A stretch of DNA of 64,000 nt from Cepaea nemoralis (GCA_014155875.1 JACEFZ010005567.1:292501-356500); one strand, 5' to 3'. Shown: positions 1-11,945, counted from the first letter of the stretch. Notes: generated by a model not told the origin, from the sequence alone. Made by a program: numbers and translations.

Positions 1-998
1 AATGCTCTATCTAGACCAACAAGCAGCAGTTAGAATAGATGGCGAGGCATCAAATTGGTTTGACATCAAGCAAGGCGTCCGTCAGGTCTGCGTGCTGTCA
101 CCCTATTTGTTTAACCTGTACGCCGAAAATATAATGAGAAATGTAAGAGATGATATAAACAGGGAGCTATATGATGCCCTAAATATTAGCGGTCATGACA
201 TACCGGAGATTCGATATGCTGATGATACAGTATTACTATCCACAACACAGAATGGCATAGAAAACCTAATAGCTTAAACACAATTGAATAGTGAAAATCA
301 CAACTTATATCTTAACATAGCAAAAACAAAGATAATGCATACAGATAAAACTACTATGGAGAAAGAAATATACATTAATGGGGAAAAATTGGCGGTAGTG
401 GAACATTTTGAATATCTTGGTTCATTGATTACCAACAACGGTGACACAATGAAAGAAATTAAACGGCGACTATCAATTGCTCTTCAAAGACTAAAACAGC
501 TGAATAAATTATGGAGTGGGACAGATAGAACTACAAAAATTAGATTTTTAAGAGCATGCATCTTTCCCATTGCAACATACGCCTGTGAGACATGGACACT
601 TACTAAACAAGCTGAACAGCGCATAAACGCCTTTGAATATAAATGTTATAGACGAGTTCTAAGAATATCTTGGGTAAAGAAAAGAACAAATGCATCCATA
701 CTTCAAGAGTTGAATATTGAAGAAGGTTGGCTATTAAAGACGATAAAACAAAGAAAATTGAAATATTTTGGTCCCTTGAAACGTCACGACAGTTTGGAGA
801 GAACAATAATGGAGGGGTATATGCCTGGAAGAGAGGAAGAGGAAGGCCAAAGAGAAGATGGGTGCAGGATGTGGCGGATGATCTCCAGATGGGTGTATCA
901 GACGCGGGACATCTTGCTTATGATCGAGAGGTTTTCCGGAAGGTTGTTATGGGAGCGAGGTTCTGCAAAGGACATGCTACTGAATGAATGAATCTTGT
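1..998 (+). pseudogene. RTE-type LINE reverse transcriptase, 3' part (RTE-A copy)
   Basis: C-terminal part of a non-LTR retrotransposon reverse transcriptase that enters from the left edge. Visible RT motifs are GVRQVCVLSP (the usual consensus is GVRQGCVLSP), FNLYAENIMR and the catalytic YADDT near base 218. These are followed by a thumb/C-terminal region with FEYLGSLIT, TYACETWTL, RRVLRISW and a GRGRPKRRW tail. In the RTE family this protein reverse-transcribes its own mRNA at a nicked target. The frame is broken by an in-frame stop at 275-277 and by a frameshift near 820-840; after the shift the expected C-terminus reads to a stop near 987. A short (TGAA)n tail follows, as expected for an RTE 3' end. 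It is a dead copy. Family assignment is from motif layout only. Confidence 0.85.
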
Positions 999-1076
999 AG
1001 TCGTGTTTTAGTAAAGCTCACAATCTACTTCTCGTTTATTTGGGTGATTCATTCATTGCCTGAATGAATGAATGAA

Positions 1077-1410
1077 ATTGCTTTGGCAATAACCTGTTGA
1101 CTATGTAAATTGCTTTGGCAATTACCTGTTCACTATGTAAATTACTTTGGCAATGACATGTTCGCCATGTAAAATTCTTTGGCAGTGACCTGTTCACTAT
1201 GTAAATTGCTTTGGCAATGACCTGTTCACTATGTAAATTGCTTTGGCAATGACCTGTTCACTATGTAAATTACTTTGGCAATGACCTGTTCACTATGTAA
1301 ATTACTTTGGCAATGACCTGTTCACTATGTAAATTACTTTGGCAATGACCTGTTCACCATGTAAATTGCTTTGGCAGTGACCTGTTCACTATGTAAATTG
1401 CTTTGACAAT
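1077..1410. repeat. 32-bp minisatellite, about 10 copies
   Basis: Head-to-tail units beginning ATTGCTTTGGCAATGACC and ending near CTATGTAA, 32 bp each, about 10.4 copies with few substitutions. There are no unique spacers. It starts just after a (TGAA)n stretch downstream of the RTE-A tail. Confidence 0.92.
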
Positions 1411-1799
1411 TGCTGTCGAAGTGATGACATGAAGATTAACATCGACAAGACAGAATTTATCCACTTCTCCAGAATCTAGGGGGATGTATACTATTCTCTT
1501 TCTTATTTTCTAAGAAATCCAAAAGGTCAACTCTGTGATAGGACTCTGGTCTCCTTGAACAAAATCGGTCACCTTAATCTCTTATCTACTCCGCCTACCT
1601 GTGAAAAAAAAAAGAAAGAAAGATTAGAAGAAGTTATAAGAAAACATAAAATAAAACTCATATTAAAATGACACTTCATTGAATATTAGAAAAGTATGAC
1701 AAAACACGCCTCACTATGATAAATAACTCGGTTATCATACGATTTGAGAAATCTATCTCGGGACAGGAAATGTGGGGACGTCAACTGAACATCCGACCA
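1411..1799. other. unassigned sequence
   Basis: No coding potential, tandem repeat or recognised element. It is A+T-rich, with a short A-rich run near 1603-1620. Confidence 0.5.
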
Positions 1800-1810
1800 A
1801 AGACATTGAA

Positions 1811-2059
1811 TACAAAAGTCAGTTGCATATCCTTTACATGACTTCGTAGTCAACCCCAGCATTTTTTGGCTTTTTGTGATTTCTTCAGTAGTTTGTCATT
1901 GCTTTCTGAACGACCGGCTTTCATTCCATTGTATTAAAACAAACGCAAGGCGGTCTGCTTCCAAATCGCTGGCAGTTGTGTTTCGAAAGCGGTATGTGGA
2001 TTACCACCTGCGTTTGTAACTCCTTTCGCCACGGAGCGTGAATAAGAGGAAGAAACAAC
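1811..2059 (-). mobile_element. SINE-A copy with target duplication
   Basis: A minus-strand copy of a short repeat seen at several places in the window. Shared landmarks on its own strand are the block around GCAATGGCAAACTACT (here GCAATGACAAACTACT) and the closing segment GTCCTGTAAAGGATATGC (here with small changes). It is flanked by the 11-bp direct repeat AAGACATTGAA at 1800-1810 and 2060-2070, which fixes its ends. It encodes no protein. Confidence 0.8.
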
Positions 2060-2078
2060 AAGACATTGAAACCGTCTA

Positions 2079-2140
2079 AAATAAAATGTTTGCATATCCT
2101 TTTCAGGACATCGCTGTCAACATCAGCATCTTTCAGCTGG
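2079..2140 (-). mobile_element. 5'-truncated SINE-A copy with target duplication
   Basis: Only the 3' end of SINE-A is present (GACAGCGATGTCCTG and GGATATGCAAAC on the minus strand), followed by an A/T-rich tail. The 13-bp direct repeat TTGAAACCGTCTA flanks it at 2066-2078 and 2141-2153. The left copy overlaps the right target duplication of the neighbouring SINE, so two independent insertions landed side by side. Confidence 0.85.
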
Positions 2141-2153
2141 TTGAAACCGTCTA

Positions 2154-2389
2154 CTGTACAGAAATACAGCCAAAAGAATTAATAGCGTTGCGACAACAAC
2201 CCTTCATCGGCAAACAAAAACACAATTAAGCAAAGACAGGTGGGATACAAAGAAGGGCCGTTGAAATGAGAAGAAACTGATGTACGGAAGTTATTGCCAG
2301 AGTCCAGGTCGTTGTACAGTATTGGCATTGGCTTGTATAGGATCACTTTCATGACACAAGGATACCCACATAAGTGCTCAGTCGCTTTC
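2154..2389. other. unassigned sequence flanking element 1
   Basis: No gene or repeat recognised. It ends at the target duplication ATAGA of element 1. Confidence 0.4.
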
Positions 2390-2394
2390 ATAGA

Positions 2395-4608
2395 TGTAAC
2401 AAGCTATGTGGAGGGTCCCAAATAGCCCGGTCACAATATTTCAAATATCTTCTATAGCCCTGGCTGGGATAGGTCTTTACCTGCCAACCCTCCTCCGTTT
2501 TCCCTGGACTCACTGTCACTCTTCTTTCGACCTAGGGACCTATTTCCTGCAGTGTTCTTCTGGCTGATCCATATATATAACGCAGTGATCTTTGGAATAA
2601 ACTAAAAGTGATTTATTAAATCAATAAAGGACAGCACAGGAAAACATCAAGGCAGTTAACACAGATAGTTCTAACAGACACAACACGGATAAAGTTCAGA
2701 CACAGAGCATCAAGGCTTTACATCATAGACCAAGCTGTAGTCAAGGTCCGCTCTGTCCACATATCGCTCACCAAATGAGAAGTCCTCCTTGCTTTCAGGT
2801 ACTGGGTTGTATGTATAACAGCCTTCTGTAGCCCCGAACTTCCACGTTCCATGGACCACAGTCTTTATGAATCAAATGTTCTAGGGAAATGCCATGGAAT
2901 CACTTGGCATACTGTCAGGTAGGAAATAATAATCTGGAGTACTGTTCTCATAGATTGATGGGTGTGTCTGGGTGATTGGCGGGTTCAGCCACTATTACAA
3001 AAGGACACAATTCCTACGTATCGAGATGACTGGTAATGTTTCAGTACAGCTGATGGACCGTATCGAGATGACTGGTAATGTTTCAGTACAGCTGATGGAC
3101 CGTATCGAGATGACTGGTAATGTTTCAGTACAGCTGATGGACCGTATCGAGATGACTGGTAATGTTTCAGTACAGCTGATGGTCATCCTTTCAAGGTCAG
3201 CAGTGGCTCTATCTCGTAGGTGACATATCCACGGACTTAGCATGGCCCAAACCTTGCCATGGCAGAGTCATTAACATACTTTCTGCTTAGAGCCCCGTCG
3301 ACTGTTCATATCACCCAAACAAGGACCCTGGAAAGGACAAACATTTGTGAGAGTCTCCAGCCTAAACTTCTGGTACAGCCGACATGAAGACTCCTTATGG
3401 TCTCAGCACATCAGCTGCCTTACCAACATATATACATACATCCTAATCAAGAGCCCTGATTGAACCTGCCCGACCTGACAAGAGGTCCTGGATTGGCGGT
3501 GTCTTTTATAGACTAGGCCTTTAGCTTGACGGAGTCCTGTCGTTTGACCCTAGGTACTTTTTGCTTACACGACTCACACTCCACACTCATACCAAGCCTT
3601 TATTACTATTGGGCACATTCATTTCCATGCTTCCCTCTCACTTGCAAACCATGCCTTTCTCACACCTAAGATCTTGTGGTGTGGTGCGCCCAGCAATCGG
3701 TGTGTTTCTCCCCCCTAAGTGGGGTTATATGGCACACCGTGTATTTCCCCATTCAAAGAAGATACTACCCCTCCCGGCCGCCGCTCTCGACTGAGCTGTC
3801 GCCCCAATGTACCGGCATTGCCCTGCACAAGCCAAGGGGTAGATAAATTCAGATTCTCTCAGTGAGATAGAGGAGTCCATTATCCTCCCGACATCATCCT
3901 ATCGAGTGACAGACGAAAGAGATAGTCCTGTGGCTAGCCTCCTCTGGCTCAAGAAGATAGATCATAGATTACTATAGCTATCCAATGATGATATTCCACA
4001 GAAAGATGACCAGATGCCCAATTCAAGCCGTAGACAGAAAGATAGCAACAGCTCATCTGACGCCAAGAACAAATGAAATCCTCTGGGGAGATATATTGTT
4101 CCGTTTCACTTCCCCGGCTATGCCAAGAACAAGACGCCCATTTAGATTGCCAACGGTCAACCAACTCTTCATTGGTTATGATTGGCTTTTCGCCAATTCA
4201 TCTTCCCCTTTGAGACAAAATACATTTATAAGTCCAGGTCTGTCTGGACCACCCACAACCCAAGTTTACCTTTCAAAATGTCTCAGTAGTAGTTGCACTT
4301 CTGTCGTTATCTTTAATTAACTTTGACAAGTTGCAACTTGCAAACGGTAGGTGTTGGCACGGCCATCAATTGACCAGCCGCTGCACCAGTGCACATTTGA
4401 CGCAAGGCGCTCCTTCGGGACTACCCGAAAGGAAAGACCAATATATACTCGCTCCATGTAAAGATTGTGGTATGAAGATAACCCAAAGAACCATCTTTCA
4501 TGGAGAATTGAGCGAACAAGAGAACTGAGAGCTTCCGAAAGCCGGTTCCCCCTGTTTACCCAGAATAACAGAATACATAAGGACATGGACCACTGGCGTT
4601 TCGCTACA
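2395..4608 (-). repeat. 3' LTR of element 1
   Basis: 2214 bp, matching 9186-11399 at an offset of 6791. The minus strand carries a TATAAAAG box at 3503-3510 and an AATAAA signal at 2612-2617, in the order expected for promoter then polyadenylation. The LTR is unusually long for Ty3/gypsy and contains a 42-bp tandem array. Confidence 0.95.
3020..3182. repeat. 42-bp tandem array inside the 3' LTR
   Basis: About 3.9 copies of a 42-bp unit beginning ATCGAGATGACTGGTAATG and ending GATGGACCGT. The array is duplicated identically in the other LTR. Because 42 is a multiple of three, it gives repeating open frames on both strands that should not be read as genes. Confidence 0.95.
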
Positions 4609-4635
4609 TAGGCCCCCTCTTAAGAAAGTCGAACC
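4609..4635 (-). promoter_or_regulatory. polypurine tract of element 1
   Basis: Read on the minus strand, AAGAGGGGGCCTA directly abuts the 3' LTR start (TGTAGCG). This is the expected primer for plus-strand DNA synthesis. Only about 27 bases separate it from the end of the RNase H frame, so there is no room for an env gene. Confidence 0.85.
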
Positions 4636-5592
4636 CTACGAACTTTCTACTGTCAGTGGTTCTGTTCGAATGACCCCACCCTCACATTCAACCATAGGAT
4701 GCCGTGATAGGAAATCTGCTCCCACATTCTCCCTTCCGGGGATGTATTCGACCGTGAACTGATACGGTTGTAGGAGCAATGACCATCTCATTAACCTCGC
4801 GTTCAGTTTCTTAGAAGTTGCCAAGAACGTCAGAGGTTGATGGTCGGATTGCACTTTGAAATGGACTCCATACAGATAAGGTTGAAATTTCTGTACCGCC
4901 CACACTAGAGCTAGACATTCCCGTTCGACGGTGGAGTAATTCCGTTCGGCGGGTAACAGTTTTCGACTGGCATATGCCACCGGACACAGCACCGAAGGAT
5001 TATCTCGCCCTTCCTGCAACAGAGTTGCCCCAATCCCTATGTTACTCGCGTCGGTTCTCAGAACAAACGTTTTCTCCAAATCTGGGAGTTGCAGGACTGG
5101 CCTATCCACTAACGCCTGTTTCAGCTTCCCATAAGCCTCTTCACAGCTCGGGGTCCAGATTATAAGATCTGGCGATCCTTTCTTCAGAGTCTCGGTTAAC
5201 GGCGCCGCAATTTCGTTGAACTTTGGAATAAATTTCTGGTAAAACCCACACAGAGACAAGAAAGACCTAACATCTTTTTTGGATCTAGGACGGGGTGCGA
5301 GACGGACCTTTTCAATATTCTTTTCTTCCGGTACCAGTCCCCCTGGGGTAATAGTGTGTCCCAGAAATTCCAAGGATTGATAGCCAATCATGCATTTGGC
5401 TGGACGGGCGGTTAACCCTTCCTCTTTTAACCTTTTGAAGATCTGTCCCAAGGACCTCAGGTGATCTTTCAGATTGTCAGACGCGATGAGAATATCATCC
5501 ATAAACGAGACGACAGAGGGATCCCTTAAAGGATCTAATAACTTTCTCATCATGCGTGTGAACACACTGGGCGCAATACTCAGCCCAAAAGG
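4636..5592 (-). pseudogene. element 1 RT (second half) and RNase H
   Basis: Continues the pol frame after the break near 5592. It shows the RT active-site motif FMDD (in SFMDDILIAS), LGHTITPGG, SFLSLCGFYQKFIP, then RNase H with RTDASNIGIGATLLQ, YSTVERECLALVW and SDHQPLTF, ending in FLSRHP. RT copies the element RNA into DNA; RNase H removes the RNA strand. The frame differs from the upstream gag-integrase frame. Compared with sister elements, about eight bases appear to be missing between the conserved YEF and PFGL motifs. An indel is more likely than programmed frameshifting because the domain itself is interrupted. Confidence 0.9.
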
Positions 5593-8500
5593 TAAATTCG
5601 TAATGGCCGCTCGGAGTACTGAAAGCGAGCATGGGCCGAACCTCAGGCTTCACAGGGATCTGATAATATCCCCGACTTAAATCGATTTTTGAGAAGTACT
5701 TTGCCCTATTTAATCTGGCAAATAGTTGATTTGTGTTTGGTAACGGCTCAACTTGGAATGTCGTACAACTGTTTAAATGCCTGTAATCAATACATAAGCG
5801 GTGCTCCCCGCTTGGCTTCCTCAACAAGACAACCCCGGCATTATAAGGAGAAGCCGAAGGAGTTATGATGTCATCATCCAGAAGCTTCTGGATTTCTGCT
5901 TCCAGGGCCTTCTCTTTCGAAAAGGGCACTGGATATATTTTTTGGCGAATGGGGTCTTGGGTAGTCAGAGTCATATCAAACTCGACCAACCCTGTCCGCC
6001 CTGGACGATCGGTAAGAATCTGTTGATGGGACTCCAACAAACGGATGACCAGTTCTGTTTCTTCATTCGACAGATCAGGATTTATATGTACATCCTTATA
6101 GGTTTCCCCAGGATGTAATGGATACTCCCTATCCGCGTCTTCGCCCGATTCAGTTTCCATCGCGACCGCCATAGTCATGAGTGGGAGAGAAGTACCATCG
6201 GATCGTTCCTCATATTTTTTTAAGAGGTTAATGTGAAAGATTTTAGATTTCCCCCTGATCCGGATAGCATAATTGGTACGGGACACAACCCTTTCCACTG
6301 GGAAAGGCCCCTGCCAACCAATCTCGAGTTTATTGGAACCTACTGGAAGTAACAACCGAACCCGATCCCCCACCTTAAGAGACCTATCTTTCGTCCTTCT
6401 ATTGTAGTAGGCCGCGTGTCTCTTCCTGGCCGCTCTCAGAGTCTGAGCTGCCAAAGCCCAACCCGTCTGGAGTTTCTTCTTTAACTCTTCGACGTATTTA
6501 TATGAGGATACAACTTCTTCGGAAGTTTCTTCCTCTGTCCAACATCTCAATAAGGCTTCTAAGGGACCCTTGATTGGCCTCCCGAATAGTAGAGTGGCTG
6601 GTGGCAACCCGGTCGACCCATGGGGAACCTCCCGATAGGCGAACAAGGCGGCCGAGATATACTCATCCCATCTGTCTGGTTTCTCTTGAGCCAGCTTCCG
6701 AAGCATGGTCATCAAGGTACAATTAAACCTCTCTACTTGCCCATTAGACTGAGGGTGGTATGGGCTTGTGTGAATGTGGTTAGTCTGGAAGATACGAAAG
6801 ACTTCTTCCATCAGCTTACCACAGAACTGAGACCCATTGTCCGTTAGGATCTGGTTGGGAAATCCCAACCTAGTAAAGGTCTCCATCAGTGCATCAGCCA
6901 CTCGCTTAGAGTCGATTGTGGCCAACGGTATCGCCTCGCCCCACATGGAACAGCAATCCACCATCGTGAGAATGTACTTATTCCTCTTCCTAGTCCGAGG
7001 AAGAGGACCAACAAGATCGATGGCAACTCTCTCGAAAGGAGAGTTCATAATGGGCATGTCTCCCAGAACTACCGGAGCTGTCCAGTGTTTTGGTGCCACA
7101 CGCTGGCACTCTGGGCACGACTTGACGTACCTACGCACGTCTCCAGTCATCCCTGGCCAGTAGTAATGGCAGGAAATGCGCTGGAGAGTTGCCCCGACAC
7201 CCATATGTCCACTGAAAGAAATGGTGTGTCCCATATGAAGAAGCTGTTCCCGATAAGCCTTAGGAACTACCAGCTGTCCATGCTGGCGTTCCTCCACTCC
7301 GGCTCTCCGGTACAGTAACCGATTCTTCATATAATACTGACCCCGTCTTGGTGGGTCAGAACTTTTGGGCAACTGGTTGAAGCAAGGTTGCAAAGTAGCA
7401 TCCTGGCTTTGAGCAGCTCGTAACTCCCCAGGCAAGGGATTCATGATCAAGGCCGGCGTCTGCTCATCCTCCGATTGAGATCTAGTTTGCATCGCCCCTA
7501 CGTACATGGGTTCGGTTGGAATCCCTAGAAAGACGTAGCGACAACCCAAGATCATTGGGAAGATCGGATCTAGCAGAACGGCTGCCTGTATAGTGCCGGT
7601 AACATATTTAGATTTGATGTCTACCTTCGCAATTGGAAGAGACATCGCTACCGCACTCTTTGTCGCCGTTTGAATCTCAATAGATTCCCCGGTTAGCTGC
7701 TCCGGGCTCACTAAGTGTGAGGAAATTACAGCCTCAAACTGCAGACCGGTGTCATAGAGACACTCAACTGGTTGTCCGTTCACAAGTACCGTTTCTACTA
7801 CTGGTGGTTTTTCTGAATCATTGTTCCCAAGATCCCCCCCTTCTACTTCCTTGTGAGACCCTTCCCCGGTTTCTACAAGACAAGCAGCATAGTGAGAGTC
7901 TTTCTGTTTACGCCGGCAATCAACCGTATTGTGTGTGGGAGATTTGCAATAGGCGCACCACTTTTCACTCCACTTTCTTTTAGGAGATCCAGGTGGACTC
8001 TTACCAGAGGGTTTTTTAATAGGAACTTTCTCGAAAGGATCCTCCTTCTTGGTGTGAGCGGTTTTAGGGTTCTTCTTCTTTCCAGACCAGGTGTCTGGTG
8101 GTCGGGGATTGGGTTGTGACAGTTCCCCATTATCTCCATGAGCTAGCACATACCTTTCCGCTAATGTATTTACCAAGTCTAACTTTTCTGCCCCATTTTC
8201 AAGCAAGAAGGTTTGCAATGGCTTAGGCATCATCCTCTTCATTTGGTCCACGACCACTAATTCTCCCAAACTTTCATAGTCGTTAGCAAATCCAGCTAAT
8301 GACATCCACTTCAAAAGGTAAGACTTCAGTCTGACACTGTAGGCTGCGAACATCTCTCCTGGCTCTCTCTTGGACTTTCTGAACTGCTCACGGTATGTAT
8401 GGGCTGTCATCTGGAACCTTTTCAATAATGCTTTTTCCAGAGCCTCATAGTCATTCTCCATACCAGGTGGCAACCTTGAGTAGACCTCGTACGCGGTCCC

Positions 8501-8938
8501 CCTCAGGCCCTGCGAGATTTTCAAGTTCCATTTCCCACGTTCCAGCCCCATAGCCAAAGCCATCGACTGGAATTTTTGAAGATACTGGTCGATCTTCTCT
8601 TTGTGTTCATCAAACGGGAGCAATGGGAACTTCATTGCCTGATATGGACCGCCACCAGAAGTTGTTGAGTCCGGTAGAACTGCGCCTCCAACTGCACCCT
8701 CTCTTTCCTTGACAGTTTGAGCTTTCAGCTCCAACTCCCTCATACGAAACTCATGGTCTCTGACTGCCTGCTCGGCCTCCATCTTCCTAGCCTCCGCCTC
8801 AATTTTCTTGGCTTCGCGCACAGCTTGTCTGAAGTCTCTTTCCACTTCCTGCACATATTTCTGTAACTCCGCTCCATCATAGCCCATCTCACGCCCTGTA
8901 GCCTGTACGTCAGCGACATTAAACCCAGTTGATGCCAT
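5593..8938 (-). CDS. element 1 gag-protease-integrase-RT polyprotein (5' part, ends in frameshift)
   Basis: Long frame starting at the ATG at 8936-8938 (MASTGFNVAD); the upstream in-frame residues look like leader, not protein. Residue positions from this Met: Gag with charged coiled-coil (about 20-80) and capsid-like region (100-270); CCHC zinc knuckle CX2CX4HX4C (328-341); aspartic protease YDTG (395-398) with ILGC (463-466); integrase zinc domain with HTISFSGH (571-578) and CPEC (608-611); integrase core D641, D700, E736; integrase C-terminal domain with GWQGPF and FHINLLKKY (to about 910); then RT with LCIDYRHLN and KIDLSRGYYQIP. Past the break the frame runs on as nonsense to 5495. The domain order gag-PR-IN-RT-RH is the striking feature. 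Confidence 0.93.
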
Positions 8939-9185
8939 CTTAACTCCGAGGGAAAGTGCCCAAGAAATTGTATAGAAAATGATTATCTCACATAACCAAA
9001 ATATATATATTACACGACCACAACACGTCGTATGTCGGTCAGTCTGTGTCAGGAAGAGTATAGACAATAGCCAGGCACGGTAGGCAGAACCTATTGATAA
9101 GTAGACAAGAATATCTGTCCCCTATCACTAAATCAGCCAGAACTCCACCAGGATTTCAAATATCCCGCGACGTGCCCCCAGAAAT
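8939..9185 (-). promoter_or_regulatory. leader and primer-binding site of element 1
   Basis: Untranslated leader between the 5' LTR and gag. On the minus strand, TGGGGGCACGTCGCGGGA (plus coordinates 9163-9180) begins five bases after the LTR end. It starts with TGG and resembles tRNA-Pro-type primer sites used by other retroelements. The tRNA identity is inferred and not verified. Confidence 0.6.
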
Positions 9186-11399
9186 TGTAACAAGCTATGT
9201 GGAGGGTCCCAAATAGCCCGGTCACAATATTTCAAATATCTTCTATAGCCCTGGCTGGGATAGGTCTTTACCTGCCAACCCTCCTCCGTTTTCCCTGGAC
9301 TCACTGTCACTCTTCTTTCGACCTAGGGACCTATTTCCTGCAGTGTTCTTCTGGCTGATCCATATATATAACGCAGTGATCTTTGGAATAAACTAAAAGT
9401 GATTTATTAAATCAATAAAGGACAGCACAGGAAAACATCAAGGCAGTTAACACAGATAGTTCTAACAGACACAACACGGATAAAGTTCAGACACAGAGCA
9501 TCAAGGCTTTACATCATAGACCAAGCTGTAGTCAAGGTCCGCTCTGTCCACATATCGCTCACCAAATGAGAAGTCCTCCTTGCTTTCAGGTACTGGGTTG
9601 TATGTATAACAGCCTTCTGTAGCCCCGAACTTCCACGTTCCATGGACCACAGTCTTTATGAATCAAATGTTCTAGGGAAATGCCATGGAATCACTTGGCA
9701 TACTGTCAGGTAGGAAATAATAATCTGGAGTACTGTTCTCATAGATTGATGGGTGTGTCTGGGTGATTGGCGGGTTCAGCCACTATTACAAAAGGACACA
9801 ATTCCTACGTATCGAGATGACTGGTAATGTTTCAGTACAGCTGATGGACCGTATCGAGATGACTGGTAATGTTTCAGTACAGCTGATGGACCGTATCGAG
9901 ATGACTGGTAATGTTTCAGTACAGCTGATGGACCGTATCGAGATGACTGGTAATGTTTCAGTACAGCTGATGGTCATCCTTTCAAGGTCAGCAGTGGCTC
10001 TATCTCGTAGGTGACATATCCACGGACTTAGCATGGCCCAAACCTTGCCATGGCAGAGTCATTAACATACTTTCTGCTTAGAGCCCCGTAGACTGTTCAT
10101 ATCACCCAAACAAGGACCCTGGAAAGGACAAACATTTGTGAGAGTCTCCAGCCTAAACTTCTGGTACAGCCGACATGAAGACTCCTTATGGTCTCAGCAC
10201 ATCAGCTGCCTTACCAACATATATACATACATCCTAATCAAGAGCCCTGATTGAACCTGCCCGACCTGACAAGAGGTCCTGGATTGGCGGTGTCTTTTAT
10301 AGACTAGGCCTTTAGCTTGACGGAGTCCTGTCGTTTGACCCTAGGTACTTTTTGCTTACACGACTCACACTCCACACTCATACCAAGCCTTTATTACTAT
10401 TGGGCACATTCATTTCCATGCTTCCCTCTCACTTGCAAACCATGCCTTTCTCACACCTAAGATCTTGTGGTGTGGTGCGCCCAGCAATTGGTGTGTTTCT
10501 CCCCCCTAAGTGGGGTTATATGGCACACCGTGTATTTCCCCATTCAAAGAAGATACTACCCCTCCCGGCCGCCGCTCTCGACTGAGCTGTCGCCCCAATG
10601 TACCGGCATTGCCCTGCACAAGCCAAGGGGTAGATAAATTCAGATTCTCTCAGTGAGATAGAGGAGTCCATTATCCTCCCGACATCATCCTATCGAGTGA
10701 CAGACGAAAGAGATAGTCCTGTGGCTAGCCTCCTCTGGCTCAAGAAGATAGATCATAGATTACTATAGCTATCCAATGATGATATTCCACAGAAAGATGA
10801 CCAGATGCCCAATTCAAGCCGTAGACAGAAAGATAGCAACAGCTCATCTGACGCCAAGAACAAATGAAATCCTCTGGGGAGATATATTGTTCCGTTTCAC
10901 TTCCCCGGCTATGCCAAGAACAAGACGCCCATTTAGATTGCCAACGGTCAACCAACTCTTCATTGGTTATGATTGGCTTTTCGCCAATTCATCTTCCCCT
11001 TTGAGACAAAATACATTTATAAGTCCAGGTCTGTCTGGACCACCCACAACCCAAGTTTACCTTTCAAAATGTCTCAGTAGTAGTTGCACTTCTGTCGTTA
11101 TCTTTAATTAACTTTGACAAGTTGCAACTTGCAAACGGTAGGTGTTGGCACGGCCATCAATTGACCAGCCGCTGCACCAGTGCACATTTGACGCAAGGCG
11201 CTCCTTCGGGACTACCCGAAAGGAAAGACCAATATATACTCGCTCCATGTAAAGATTGTGGTATGAAGATAACCCAAAGAACCATCTTTCATGGAGAATT
11301 GAGCGAACAAGAGAACTGAGAGCTTCCGAAAGCCGGTTCCCCCTGTTTACCCAGAATAACAGAATACATAAGGACATGGACCACTGGCGTTTCGCTACA
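9186..11399 (-). repeat. 5' LTR of element 1
   Basis: 2214 bp, practically identical to 2395-4608. The TATAAAAG box (minus strand) is at 10294-10301, AATAAA at 9403-9408, and the 42-bp tandem array at 9811-9973. Followed directly by the ATAGA target duplication. Confidence 0.95.
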
Positions 11400-11584
11400 A
11401 TAGACCACAGAAAGAGCATCTCCGCTGTGCACGAACTCTGTAGCATTATGTCTTCGTACTGTCTATGAAGGAATAACATGAGAAAATGTAAACTAGACCG
11501 AGTCAAAGCTCCTCATATCTGCACTAAATGTATGGAGTGTGCATTTTTTTTTATTCCACTGATTCTCTCGCTATGGTGTACGAT

Positions 11585-11588
11585 GCAT

Positions 11589-11672
<84 letters not shown>

Positions 11673-11945
11673 GTGCCATGCCGATAAACTTGGGAGGTCA
11701 TGTTTCACCATCTCATTCTAGCCGTGGATCAGCTCAGTGTTTCTGTCTCGAACATGCCACGTGACCAAGCCATCCAGGTATTTACATCTCTGCCTTCCCC
11801 TTGTTCTCTTCCCCACGATCTTGCAAGTTGTCATCAAGTTCTCCAATTTATTTCTTCTCATAACATGTCCCAAAAAATGTTGACAGTCTACGTCTAATTT
11901 CTCTAATCAGTTTACGATCTTCATTTGTTTCTTGTAGGACTTGGT
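11585..11945 (-). pseudogene. RTE-B LINE 3' fragment
   Basis: Minus-strand, 5'-truncated copy of the last part of the RTE-B reverse transcriptase and its tail, recognisable beside the full-length copy at 22486-24391. It starts with a (GAT)n tail followed by the terminal coding sequence reading toward ..RHGT-stop, and breaks off near 11945 after the segment matching KLIREIRRRQSKFFGH. Several small indels; not functional. Confidence 0.85.
11590..11672. repeat. (ATC)n microsatellite at a LINE tail
   Basis: About 27 uninterrupted trinucleotide units directly abutting the RTE-B 3' end; an expansion of the LINE tail. It creates a poly-His frame that is not a gene. Confidence 0.95.

Larger units (their letters stand above)
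2395..11399 (-). mobile_element. LTR retrotransposon, element 1 (Ty3/gypsy, Gmr1-like domain order)
   Basis: Complete 9005-bp element on the minus strand. Both LTRs are 2214 bp and begin TGTA.. and end ..TACA. A perfect 5-bp target duplication ATAGA lies at 2390-2394 and 11400-11404. Reading the minus strand, the order is 5' LTR, primer-binding site, gag, protease, integrase, RT, RNase H, polypurine tract, 3' LTR. Integrase lies upstream of RT, the reverse of normal Ty3/gypsy order and typical of Gmr1-like elements. I saw only two mismatches between the LTRs (near 3300 and 3690), so the insertion is recent. A frameshift near 5592 in the RT coding region disables this copy as it stands. Confidence 0.95.

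Noticed and set aside
1077..1410. CRISPR array
   Set aside because: Units are contiguous with no unique spacers, in eukaryotic repeat-rich DNA without cas genes. The same holds for the 42-bp and 17-bp arrays.
2573..2580. TATATATA as the promoter of element 1
   Set aside because: On the element strand it lies downstream of the AATAAA signal, toward U5. The TATAAAAG at 3503-3510 is better placed.
3949..4586. Small frames on both strands inside the element 1 LTR
   Set aside because: They repeat identically in both LTRs, have no domains and overlap each other; treated as noncoding LTR.
5495..5600. Programmed ribosomal frameshift in element 1
   Set aside because: The break falls inside the RT domain, between two conserved motifs, with residues missing. 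A programmed site would lie between domains and keep the protein complete.
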